64,000 bases of DNA from RYN-230 sp963760405 (GTDB lineage Bacteria > Actinomycetota > Actinomycetes > Streptosporangiales > Streptosporangiaceae), in NCBI GenBank assembly GCA_963760405.1, contig CAVXCV010000005.1, positions 186,001 to 250,000 on the forward strand, in the 5' to 3' direction. Of this stretch, positions 52,071 to 60,148 are shown piece by piece (positions within the stretch are counted from its first letter, which is position 1; each line of letters begins with the position of its first letter). The notes under the pieces are model-generated. The model worked only from the letters and a program-made list of their open reading frames with translations, had not been told where the DNA came from and searched no databases. Position numbers and translations under genes: made by a program.

Positions 52071-52991
52071 ATGGCCATTACTCGCTCTGACTATTCACTG
52101 TCCCAGCTCGATGTGCTCGAAGCCGAGTCGATCCACGTGATGCGTGAGGTCGCGGCTGAGTTCGAGCGGCCCGTGCTGCTGTTCTCCGGCGGCAAGGACT
52201 CCATCGTCATGCTGGCCCTGGCGGAACGGGCGTTCTGGCCAGCCCGGATCCCGTTCCCGGTGATGCACGTGGACACCGGCCATAACTTCACCGAGGTGAT
52301 CGACTACCGGGACCGCCGGGTCGCCGAGGCGGGGGTGCGCCTGGTGGTCGCCTCGGTGCAGGACTCGATCGACCAGGGCCGGGTCACCGAGGAGGCCGGC
52401 CGGTGGGCCAGCCGGAACCGGCTGCAGACCACCACGCTGCTGGACGCGATCGAGGAGAACCGGTTCGACGCGGTGTTCGGCGGCGGCCGCCGGGACGAGG
52501 AAAAAGCCCGGGCCAAGGAGCGGGTCTTCTCGTTCCGGGATGAGTTCGGCCAGTGGGACCCGAAGAACCAGCGCCCGGAGCTGTGGAACATCTATAACAC
52601 CCGGATCCGGATGGGTGAGCACATCCGGGTGTTCCCGCTGTCCAACTGGACCGAGCTGGACGTCTGGCAGTACATCGCCCGGGAGAAGCTGGAGATCCCG
52701 TCGATCTACTTCGCGCACAGCCGCCGGGTGTTCGAGCGCGACGGCATCCTGCTCGCCGACAACGAGTTCATGACCCACGGCGAGGACGAGCCGGTATTCG
52801 AGACGCAGGTGCGCTACCGCACCGTTGGCGACATGACCTGCACCGGGGCCGTGGAATCCACCGCCGCGACGGTGACCGACGTGATCGCTGAGATCGCGGC
52901 CACCCGGATCACCGAGCGGGGCCAGACCCGCGCCGACGACCGGACCAGCGAGGCGGCCATGGAAGACCGCAAGCGAGAGGGATACTTCTGA
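52071..52991 (+). CDS. cysD: Sulfate adenylyltransferase subunit 2
   Basis: CysD forms APS from ATP and sulfate with CysN; 306 aa. It has LDVLEAESIHVMREVAAEFERPVLLFSGGKDSIVML with the PP-loop SGGKDS, VDTGHNFTEVIDYRD, GGGRRDEEKARAKERVFSFRD, NWTELDVWQYI and the C-terminal RKREGYF. ATG 52071 follows GGAG by 9 bases. The stop overlaps the cysN start (TGATG). Confidence 0.96.
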   Translation: MAITRSDYSLSQLDVLEAESIHVMREVAAEFERPVLLFSGGKDSIVMLALAERAFWPARIPFPVMHVDTGHNFTEVIDYRDRRVAEAGVRLVVASVQDSIDQGRVTEEAGRWASRNRLQTTTLLDAIEENRFDAVFGGGRRDEEKARAKERVFSFRDEFGQWDPKNQRPELWNIYNTRIRMGEHIRVFPLSNWTELDVWQYIAREKLEIPSIYFAHSRRVFERDGILLADNEFMTHGEDEPVFETQVRYRTVGDMTCTGAVESTAATVTDVIAEIAATRITERGQTRADDRTSEAAMEDRKREGYF

Positions 52992-54301
52992 TGCCAGCCA
53001 CGCTCGAGGACGTCGTCTCACCAGAAGGAAGCAGGCAGATGGATATCCTGCGGCTGGCCACGGCTGGCTCGGTCGATGACGGCAAGAGCACGCTGATCGG
53101 CCGCCTGCTGTTCGACTCGAAGGCGATCTTCGAGGATCAGCTGGCCGCGGTGGAGCGGACCAGCAAGGCCCGCGGTGAGGACTTCACCAACCTCGCGCTG
53201 CTCACCGACGGCCTGCGCGCCGAGCGGGAGCAGGGCATCACGATCGACGTGGCCTACCGGTACTTCGCCACGCCGCGGCGGAAGTTCATCATCGCCGACA
53301 CCCCCGGGCACATCCAGTACACCCGCAACATGGTCACCGGGGCATCCACCGCCGACCTGGCCATCGTGCTGGTGGACGCGCGCAACGGGCTGACCGAGCA
53401 GAGCCGCAGGCACGCCTTCCTGGCCACGTTGCTGCGCGTGCCGCACCTCGTGCTGGCGGTGAACAAGATGGACCTGGTCGACTACGACCAGGCAGTGTTC
53501 GACCGGATCAGCGAGGAGTTCGCGGCGTTCGCGGCCAAGCTGGAGATCGGCGACCTGAGCTTCATCCCCATTTCCGCGCTGCACGGTGACAACGTGGTAC
53601 AGCGGTCCGAGCGCATGCCCTGGCACGACGGGCCGTCGCTGCTGCACCACCTCGAGCACGTGCACATCGCCTCCGACCGCAACCTGATCGACGTCCGCTT
53701 CCCGGTGCAGTACGTGATCCGGCCGCACCAGGCCACCGACCCGGAACTGCACGACTACCGCGGCTACGCCGGGCAGGTGGCGGGCGGGGTGCTGAAGCCT
53801 GGTGACGAGGTGATGCACCTGCCGTCCGGGTTGACGACCAGGATCGACCGGATCGACACCGCGCACGGCCCGGTGCCCGAGGCGTACACGCCCATGTCGG
53901 TGACCCTGGTGCTCGAGGATGACCTGGACATCTCCCGCGGCGACATGATCTGCCGGCCACACAACCAGCCAATGGTCACCCAGGACGTCGAAGTCATGGT
54001 CTGCTGGATGTCGGAGAACAAGCCGCTGGCCGCCCGGGACCGGCTGGTCGTCAAGCACACGTCGCGGACGGTCAAGGCCATCGTCCGCGAACTGCACTAC
54101 CGGCTCGACGTGAATACCCTGCACCGGGACGAGACGACGCAGGGCCTCGGCCTGAACGAGGTAGGCCGGGTGAGCCTGCGGCTGACCCAGCCGTTGTTCT
54201 GCGACCCGTACAGCCGGAACCGGCTCACTGGCGGCCTGATCCTGATCGATGAAAGCAGCAACGCCACCGTGGGCGCGGGAATGATCACCGAGGGGCGCTG
54301 A
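52991..54301 (+). CDS. cysN: Sulfate adenylyltransferase subunit 1 (GTPase)
   Basis: CysN drives APS synthesis by GTP hydrolysis; 436 aa. G motifs: GSVDDGKSTLIGRLLFD (about 27-43), DTPGHIQYTRNM, VNKMDLVDY. An elongation-factor-like beta-barrel pair follows (GYAGQVAGGVLKPGDEV). There is no fused APS kinase domain and no separate cysC in the window. ATG 52991 is coupled to cysD. Confidence 0.95.
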   Translation: MPATLEDVVSPEGSRQMDILRLATAGSVDDGKSTLIGRLLFDSKAIFEDQLAAVERTSKARGEDFTNLALLTDGLRAEREQGITIDVAYRYFATPRRKFIIADTPGHIQYTRNMVTGASTADLAIVLVDARNGLTEQSRRHAFLATLLRVPHLVLAVNKMDLVDYDQAVFDRISEEFAAFAAKLEIGDLSFIPISALHGDNVVQRSERMPWHDGPSLLHHLEHVHIASDRNLIDVRFPVQYVIRPHQATDPELHDYRGYAGQVAGGVLKPGDEVMHLPSGLTTRIDRIDTAHGPVPEAYTPMSVTLVLEDDLDISRGDMICRPHNQPMVTQDVEVMVCWMSENKPLAARDRLVVKHTSRTVKAIVRELHYRLDVNTLHRDETTQGLGLNEVGRVSLRLTQPLFCDPYSRNRLTGGLILIDESSNATVGAGMITEGR

Positions 54302-54353
54302 ACCGGGTACTGACGACAGAGCCGGAGCCAGAGTCGCGGAGGCGGAAAGTCCA

Positions 54354-56726
54354 GTGACGCCGTTCGATCACCTTCCCGACTACATGGCCTTGCCCCGGCT
54401 CGCTGGCCTCCGGCTGGCCCCGGACGGCAGCTGGCTGGCGGCGACGGTGCAAAGCCTGTCCGCGGACGGCCGCACGTACTCGCCCAGTCTCTGGCGGATC
54501 GACACGGGCCAGGGCGGCCTGGGCGCGGGCGGCCCGGATGCTGACCAGACGCATGCTGACCAGGCGGGCACTGACCAGGCGGGCACTGACCGGGCCGCGG
54601 TCCGGCTGACCCGGTCCGCGGAGGGCGAGGACAGCCCGGCCTTCCTGCCGGACGGATCACTGCTGTTCCTGTCCGCTCGCCCGGCCCCGCCCGCAGCCCG
54701 CCCGGCCGCGCCCGGCGAAGGTGACGGGCCGGCCGGGAAAGACGGCCCGGCCGAGGAGGCGACGGGGAAACGCGCCCTGTGGCTGCTGCCGGCCAGCGGT
54801 GCGGAAGGCCGCCAGGTCATAGCGCCACCGGGGGGCATCACCCGGCTCGCCACCGCGGCCGGCGCCCCGCTCGCCGCATTCACCGCGCCGGTGCTGCCCG
54901 GCGCCCGCGGCGCGGCCGATGACGCCGGGCAGCGGAAGGCCCGCAAGGACGCGGGTGTCACCGCGATCCTGCACGAGACCGCGCCGGTCCGGTTCTGGGA
55001 CCATGCTCTCGGGCCGGATGAGCTGCGGCTGCTGGTCACCGCGGTCAGCCCGGACGGGGAACCGGGCCCGGACCTGGCGGCCGGCTGGCGGGAGCCGCGC
55101 GACCTGACCGCTGAGCCAGGCCGGGCGCTCGATGAGCACTCGTTCGAGCTGACGCCGGACGGGCGGTACGCCGTTACCGGCTGGTCGGTGTACGCGCCCA
55201 GCGGGGAGCAGCGCGGGGAAGTGGCCGTCATCGACACCCGGTCCGGGGCGCGGCGGACCTTGCTGTCCGCCCCTGGCCACGACTTCTCCGCGCCGCGGGT
55301 GTCCCCGGACGGCCAGTCGGTGCTGGCCATCCGGGAGCAGCACGACAGCCTGGCCGAGCCCGCCGACGTGACCCTGGTGCTGGCGCCGCTGGACGGCAGC
55401 TCCGGCCCGGCCGACCTGCTCGGCGGGCTGGACCGGTGGCCGGCCGAGACGGCCTGGGCGCCGGATGGCCAGCAGGTCTACTTCACCGCCGATGATCAGG
55501 GCCGCCGTCCGGTGTTCCGGATCGACCTGGCGACCGCTGAGGTGACCCGGCTCACCAGTGACCATGGCGCGTACTCCGCGCTGTGCCCGGCCCCGGACGG
55601 CCGCTTCCTCTACGCGCTGCGCGCGGCGGTGGACAGCCCGCCCATGGCCGTCCGGCTGGACCTGGCAGAGCCCGCCGCCCGGCCCCGGCCGCTGGCTGGC
55701 CCGGCCCCGGCCCCGGAGCTTCCCGGCGAGCTGACCGAGATCGAGACGGCGGCCAGTGACGGCGCGGTCATCCGGGCCTGGCTGGTCCGGCCGGCCGCCG
55801 CCAGCACCCCGGCGCCGTTGCTGCTCTGGGTGCATGGCGGCCCGCTGTCCAGCTGGAATTCCTGGTCCTGGCGGTGGAACCCATGGCTGATGGCCGCACG
55901 TGGCTACGCGGTCCTGCTGCCCGACCCGGCCCTGTCCACGGGGTACGGCCGTGACTTCATCGCCCGCGGCCACGTGAACTGGGGGGACAAGCCTTTTACC
56001 GACCTGATGGCCATCACCGACGCCGCGGCCGCCCGCCCGGACATCGACGAGACACGCACGGCAGCCATGGGCGGCTCGTTCGGCGGCTACATGGCCAACT
56101 GGATCGCCGGGCACACCGACCGGTTCCGCGCCATCGTCACCCACGCCAGCCTGTGGGCGCTGGACCAGATGTTCGGCACCACCGACGCCCCGGCGCTGTG
56201 GCGGCGCCACTTCGGCACCCCGGTCAGCCATCCGGAGCACTACACGGCGAACTCACCGCATCTGCATGCGGCCAGCATCAGCACGCCGATGCTGGTGATT
56301 CACGGCGACCGGGACTACCGGGTGCCGATCGGCGAGGCGCTGCGACTGTGGGCGGACCTGGCCGCCGGGGCGGCGGGCGGGGCGGCCAAGTTCCTGTACT
56401 TCCCGGACGAGAACCACTGGGTGCTCACCCCCGGGAACGCGACCGTCTGGTACGAGACCGTGTACGCCTTCCTCGCCGAGCACGTGCTCGGCGAACCCTG
56501 GCAGCGCCCCGATACTGCTCTGAGCCCTGCCCTGCGCGCTCTGCCGGCTGCGCTCACCCCGGACCGCGCTGAGCCCTCGACTGCGCTGCGGCGCGGGCCG
56601 GCTACCAGACGTCGCCGCCGCGCCAGCCGCAGGTCAGCCCGGTGGACAGGTCAAGCGGGACCTGCAGCGGGAAGACGTAGATCGCGCCGTCGTCGTCCTT
56701 GGTGCGGACTATGCCGTCCGGGGTGA
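54354..56726 (+). CDS. Prolyl oligopeptidase-family (S9) serine peptidase
   Basis: A 790-aa cytoplasmic peptidase without a signal peptide. An N-terminal WD40-like beta-propeller has repeated APDG/SPDG turns (LAPDGSWLAA, VSPDGQSVLAI, WAPDGQQVYFT). The alpha/beta-hydrolase domain has the nucleophile Ser575 in GGSFGGY, Asp652 in HGDRDYRV and His688 in ENHWVL. After about residue 715 the tail is Arg-rich and runs 125 bases antisense into the acetyltransferase gene; a lost stop is possible. Two Ala/Gly/Pro-rich inserts lie in the propeller (about 60-80 and 105-140). GTG 54354 follows GGAGGCGG. Confidence 0.88.
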   Translation: MTPFDHLPDYMALPRLAGLRLAPDGSWLAATVQSLSADGRTYSPSLWRIDTGQGGLGAGGPDADQTHADQAGTDQAGTDRAAVRLTRSAEGEDSPAFLPDGSLLFLSARPAPPAARPAAPGEGDGPAGKDGPAEEATGKRALWLLPASGAEGRQVIAPPGGITRLATAAGAPLAAFTAPVLPGARGAADDAGQRKARKDAGVTAILHETAPVRFWDHALGPDELRLLVTAVSPDGEPGPDLAAGWREPRDLTAEPGRALDEHSFELTPDGRYAVTGWSVYAPSGEQRGEVAVIDTRSGARRTLLSAPGHDFSAPRVSPDGQSVLAIREQHDSLAEPADVTLVLAPLDGSSGPADLLGGLDRWPAETAWAPDGQQVYFTADDQGRRPVFRIDLATAEVTRLTSDHGAYSALCPAPDGRFLYALRAAVDSPPMAVRLDLAEPAARPRPLAGPAPAPELPGELTEIETAASDGAVIRAWLVRPAAASTPAPLLLWVHGGPLSSWNSWSWRWNPWLMAARGYAVLLPDPALSTGYGRDFIARGHVNWGDKPFTDLMAITDAAAARPDIDETRTAAMGGSFGGYMANWIAGHTDRFRAIVTHASLWALDQMFGTTDAPALWRRHFGTPVSHPEHYTANSPHLHAASISTPMLVIHGDRDYRVPIGEALRLWADLAAGAAGGAAKFLYFPDENHWVLTPGNATVWYETVYAFLAEHVLGEPWQRPDTALSPALRALPAALTPDRAEPSTALRRGPATRRRRRASRRSARWTGQAGPAAGRRRSRRRRPWCGLCRPG

Positions 56727-57132
56727 GCGCCGAGGACGGCCCCTGCCACAACTGCCAGCCGCGCGCTGCGTAGAACGCGGCGGCCTCGTCGGTCGCGCCC
56801 AGTGCGCCCAGGTCGTAGGCGTTGCGGATGACCCGCTCCAGCTCGTCCATCATGGCCGCCCCGTAACCGCGGCCACGGCGGTCCGCGCGCACCCCCACAC
56901 CTTCCACATAGCCCGCCCGCAGCGCCCGGCCGCCGGTCAGCAGCCGCCGCTGGATCACCGAGGCGTGGCCGATCAGCTCGGTCCCCTCCCAGACCAGCGC
57001 GTGCACCCCGCCCAGGGCGTGCTCCCAGTCGTCGTCGGTCATATCGTCGAACACGTCGTAGAGCAGGGCCCGCGCGGCGGTGCGGGTGCCCGCATCCAGG
57101 TCGGCGGTGTGAGCGGTACGCAACTCAGCCAT
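56602..57132 (-). CDS. AAC(2')-I-like aminoglycoside 2'-N-acetyltransferase
   Basis: A 176-aa GNAT protein strongly reminiscent of the chromosomal AAC(2')-I enzymes of mycobacteria. Matching blocks are DDWEHALGGVHALVWEG, HASVIQRRLL, LRAGYVEGVGVRADRRGRGYGAAMM (with acetyl-CoA motif RGRGYG), YDLGALGATDEAAAFYAARGW and the final WRGGDVW. It would N-acetylate the 2' amine of some aminoglycosides; the natural role may differ. ATG 57132 (MAELRTAHTADLD) has GAGG 9 bases upstream and is preferred over 57141. It is divergent from menG across a long palindrome. Confidence 0.88.
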   Translation of the reverse strand: MAELRTAHTADLDAGTRTAARALLYDVFDDMTDDDWEHALGGVHALVWEGTELIGHASVIQRRLLTGGRALRAGYVEGVGVRADRRGRGYGAAMMDELERVIRNAYDLGALGATDEAAAFYAARGWQLWQGPSSALTPDGIVRTKDDDGAIYVFPLQVPLDLSTGLTCGWRGGDVW

Positions 57133-57202
57133 GACCGCCATCCTCGCCGCCCCGCCCGGGCCGGGCGACCCGTTTTCCGGCCGCCGCCCGGATCCGTCGC
57201 AG

Positions 57203-57248
57203 AGCGCGGTGATTTACGCCCCGCCCGCGGGGCACAAATCACCGCGCT
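57203..57248. promoter_or_regulatory. Long nested inverted repeat between aac(2')-I-like gene and menG
   Basis: AGCGCGGTGATTT (57203-57215) is perfectly inverted as AAATCACCGCGCT (57236-57248), and inside it GCCCCGC (57218-57224) pairs with GCGGGGC (57227-57233). Two 2-base internal loops interrupt an otherwise complete 20-bp stem. Because the flanking genes are divergent it is not a terminator for either. It may be an operator or a mobile palindromic repeat. Confidence 0.75.
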
Positions 57249-57317
57249 AACGTCCGGGCCGGCGCAGGCAGGGCTGGCGGTGCGGCGCGGGGGTGGCGGC
57301 TATGCCAGGCTGAGGGC

Positions 57318-58094
57318 ATGACGCGCGCGAACCTGGACAAGCAGCCTGGCGAGGTCGCCGCCATGTTCGACAAGGTTGCTGAGCGCTACGACCTGCTCAA
57401 CGATGTGCTGTCGCTGGGCCAGGACCGGTGGTGGCGGCGGGTTGTGGCGGTGGCGGTCAGCGCCCGGCCGGGCGAGCGGGTGCTCGATCTCGCGGCTGGC
57501 ACCGGGACCTCCTCGCGCACCTTCACCACCGCGGGTGCGCACTGCGTGGCCTGCGACTTCTCCCTGGGCATGCTCCAGGTCGGCGCGCGCAGGCTGCACT
57601 CGGGGTCGGGCACGCTGCCGGCCCAGCCGGACCGGAGCCCGCACGGCAACGGCACCGCCGGTCCCCGCGAGCCGGCCCGGCGGGTCAGCTTCGTGGCGGG
57701 TGACGCGTTGCGGCTGCCCTTCCACGACCAGGCCTTTGACGCGGTGACGATCTCCTTCGGGCTCCGCAACGTGGCCGACCCGGATGCGGCGCTGGCCGAG
57801 ATGTTCCGGGTCACCAGGCCCGGCGGCCGGCTGGTGATCTGCGAGTTCGGCCACCTGCCATGGCCGCGGCTGAACACGGTCTACGAGCGGTACCTGGCCG
57901 GCGCGCTGCCGGTGGTGGCGCGGCGGCTGTCGCGCGCCCCGGACGCGTACGCGTACCTGGCCGAATCCATCAAGGACTGGCCGGCTCAGGCTGAGCTGGC
58001 CCGGAGGATGACCACCGCGGGCTGGTCGGCAGTACGCTGGCGGGACCTGACCATGGGGGTCGTGGCTGTGCACTTCGGCCGCCGTCCCGGCTAA
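57318..58094 (+). CDS. menG: Demethylmenaquinone methyltransferase
   Basis: MenG/UbiE performs the final C-methylation of menaquinone. The protein is 258 aa. The start DKQPGEVAAMFDKVAERYDLLNDVLSLGQDRWWRRVV is the family signature; ERVLDLAAGTGTSSRTF binds SAM; FDAVTISFGLRNVADPDAALAEMFRVTRPGGRLVICEF follows. YLAESIKDWPAQAELA fits the C-terminus. A hairpin 3 bases after the stop ends the transcript. It precedes a menaquinone-type reductase and nuo genes, so quinone supply and use are clustered. Confidence 0.94.
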   Translation: MTRANLDKQPGEVAAMFDKVAERYDLLNDVLSLGQDRWWRRVVAVAVSARPGERVLDLAAGTGTSSRTFTTAGAHCVACDFSLGMLQVGARRLHSGSGTLPAQPDRSPHGNGTAGPREPARRVSFVAGDALRLPFHDQAFDAVTISFGLRNVADPDAALAEMFRVTRPGGRLVICEFGHLPWPRLNTVYERYLAGALPVVARRLSRAPDAYAYLAESIKDWPAQAELARRMTTAGWSAVRWRDLTMGVVAVHFGRRPG

Positions 58095-58096
58095 GT

Positions 58097-58123
58097 GCGG
58101 CTGCGAGCCAGCCTGGCAGCCGC
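58097..58123 (+). terminator. Terminator of menG
   Basis: GCGGCTGC (58097-58104) pairs with GCAGCCGC (58116-58123) around an 11-base loop, starting 3 bases after the menG stop. It isolates menG from the Rex-controlled unit. Confidence 0.65.
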
Positions 58124-58189
58124 GGTCCGGCAGCCGTGGGGCGGTTCGCCGGGCCGTCGGGTGAAGGTCTAGACTCCGGAAAGAAGAAC

Positions 58190-58207
58190 TTGTGAAGCTG
58201 TTCACAA
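58190..58207 (+). promoter_or_regulatory. Rex operator
   Basis: TTGTGAAGCTGTTCACAA matches the Rex operator pattern TTGTGAA-N4-TTCACAA at every fixed position. Rex is the NADH/NAD-sensing repressor of respiratory genes in Gram-positive bacteria. The site ends 20 bases before the reductase start, so bound Rex would block initiation of the reductase-nuo unit until NADH is high. Confidence 0.9.
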
Positions 58208-58226
58208 GATAGTCAGGACGAGGTCC

Positions 58227-59738
58227 GTGACCCAGGAAGTCCCCCCAGCTATGGACCCGGACGTGCCATCTCCCGGCGCCTCTGCTGCCGCACCCGAAGC
58301 CGTGGCACCCGCTGTCGCGGCGCCGTCTGCCGCGTCTCCCGCAGCGCCGGAACCCCCCGCCGCGGCTCCCGCCGGGCCGGACCCGTCCGCCGGGCCGGAC
58401 CCGTCCGCCAGGCCGGACCCGTCCGCCAGGCCGGGACTGTCCGCCGGGACCGCGCCAGCGCCGCGCTCCCGCAGCGTCCCGGAGGAGGCGGACGTCATCG
58501 TGGTCGGCGCCGGCCCGGCCGGGTCGTCGGTGGCCTGTTACCTCGCCCGGGCCGGGGTGGACGTGCTGGTGCTGGAGAAGGCCACCTTCCCGCGGGAGAA
58601 GGTGTGCGGCGACGGCCTCACCCCGCGCGCGGTCAAGGCGCTGGTCAGCATGGGCGTGCCCGTGGCTGAGCAGGACGGCTGGGTGCGCAACAAGGGGCTG
58701 CGGATCATCGGCGGCGGGGTCCGGCTGGAACTGCCGTGGCCCGAGCTGTCCAGCTACCCCGGGTACGGCCTGGTCCGGGCCAGGACGGACTTCGATGAGA
58801 TCCTCGCCCGCACCGCGCAGAAGGCGGGCGCGCGGCTGATCGAGGGAATGACCGTGACCGGCCCCGTGCTCGACGCCGCAGGCCAGATCACCGGGGTGAC
58901 CGCCCGGCCGTCCGGCGCCAGCGCTGATGAGCCGGACCGCAGCTACCGGGCCCGGGTGGTGGTGGCCGCCGACGGCAACTCCTCCCGGCTGTCCCTGGCC
59001 ATGGGCTTGCGCAAGCGGGATGACCGGCCGCTCGGGGTGGCCGTCCGGACCTACTACACCAGCCCGCGGCACCAGGACGACTACCTGGAATCGTGGCTGG
59101 ACCTGTGGGACGGCGAGCGGCTGCTGCCCGGCTACGGCTGGATCTTCGGCATGGGCGATGGCACCAGCAACGTGGGCCTCGGCCTGCTGAACACCTCCGC
59201 CGCGTTCGGCAACGTGGACTACCGGGCACTGCTGCGCCGGTGGCTGGCCGGGACGCCCGCGGAGTGGGGGTACCGCGAGGAGAACCGGACCCAGCCGATC
59301 CGCGGCGCGGCGCTGCCGATGGGCTTCAACCGGACCCCGCACTACACCAGGGGGCTGCTGCTGGCTGGCGACGCGGGCGGCATGGTGAACCCGTTCAACG
59401 GCGAGGGCATCGCCTACGCCCTGGAATCAGGCCAGCTCGCCGCCGCGGTGATCGCGCAGGCCCTGGCCCGGCCGGACCGGCGCGGCACGGAGCGGGTGCT
59501 CGCCGCCTACCCCCGGGCGCTGAAGGAGGCCTACGGTGGCTACTACACTCTCGGGCGCACGTTCGTTCAGGCGATCGGCAACCCGAAGATCATGCAGTTC
59601 GCGACCAGGCACGGGATGCCTCACCCCGCGCTGATGCGGATCACTTTGAAGCTGCTGGCCAACCTCACTGAGTCGCGAGGTGGTGACGCGACCGATCGCC
59701 TGATCAACGCACTGTCTAAGATGACGCCGGCGGCTTAG
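58227..59738 (+). CDS. Geranylgeranyl/menaquinone reductase-family flavoprotein
   Basis: A 503-aa FAD enzyme, probably reducing one isoprene unit of menaquinone (MenJ-like) or geranylgeranyl lipids. FAD binding: ADVIVVGAGPAGSSVACYLARAGVDVLVLEKATFPREKVCGDGLTPRAV (from about residue 87). VVVAADGNSSRLSLAMGLRKRD and the second FAD motif GLLLAGDAGGMVNPFNGEGIAYALESG are clear. The first 85 residues are an Ala/Pro-rich extension with PDPSAGPDPSARPDPSARP repeats, absent from ordinary members. GTG 58227 is used; a later start near 58480 would remove the extension. It is under the Rex site, 47 bases before nuoA. Confidence 0.9.
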   Translation: MTQEVPPAMDPDVPSPGASAAAPEAVAPAVAAPSAASPAAPEPPAAAPAGPDPSAGPDPSARPDPSARPGLSAGTAPAPRSRSVPEEADVIVVGAGPAGSSVACYLARAGVDVLVLEKATFPREKVCGDGLTPRAVKALVSMGVPVAEQDGWVRNKGLRIIGGGVRLELPWPELSSYPGYGLVRARTDFDEILARTAQKAGARLIEGMTVTGPVLDAAGQITGVTARPSGASADEPDRSYRARVVVAADGNSSRLSLAMGLRKRDDRPLGVAVRTYYTSPRHQDDYLESWLDLWDGERLLPGYGWIFGMGDGTSNVGLGLLNTSAAFGNVDYRALLRRWLAGTPAEWGYREENRTQPIRGAALPMGFNRTPHYTRGLLLAGDAGGMVNPFNGEGIAYALESGQLAAAVIAQALARPDRRGTERVLAAYPRALKEAYGGYYTLGRTFVQAIGNPKIMQFATRHGMPHPALMRITLKLLANLTESRGGDATDRLINALSKMTPAA

Positions 59739-59785
59739 GCATTCCGGCCTGACTGCCGCAGGAAGAAGAGGAAGGGAGGCACGCC

Positions 59786-60145
59786 GTGCTGAGTCTGTAC
59801 ATCCCGATCCTGGTGCTCGGCGGCCTGGCCGCCGCCTTCGCGATCTTCTCGCTGGTGATGGGGTCGCTGGCCGGCCCGAAGCGCTGGAATCGCGCCAAGC
59901 TTGAAGCGTATGAATGCGGGATCGACCCAACGCCGCCGACCGTCGGCAGCCGGTTCCCGGTGAAGTACTACCTGACGGCGATGCTGTTCATCCTCTTTGA
60001 CATCGAGATCGTGTTCCTGTACCCCTGGGCGGTCGCCTACGACCGGCTGGGGGTCTTCGGCCTCGTCGAGATGGTGCTCTTCATCGTCACCCTTCTGGTC
60101 GCGTACGCCTATGTCTGGCGGCGCGGCGGTCTGGAGTGGGACTAG
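59786..60145 (+). CDS. nuoA: NADH-quinone oxidoreductase subunit A
   Basis: A membrane subunit of complex I, 119 aa with three helices (about 5-27, 62-82, 88-110). It shows KRWNRAKLEAYECGIDPTPPTVGSRFPVKYYLTAMLFILFDIEIVFLYPWA with the conserved ECG and FDIE. GTG 59786 follows GGGAGG. First nuo gene, directly behind the reductase. Confidence 0.96.
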   Translation: MLSLYIPILVLGGLAAAFAIFSLVMGSLAGPKRWNRAKLEAYECGIDPTPPTVGSRFPVKYYLTAMLFILFDIEIVFLYPWAVAYDRLGVFGLVEMVLFIVTLLVAYAYVWRRGGLEWD

Positions 60146-60148
60146 ACG

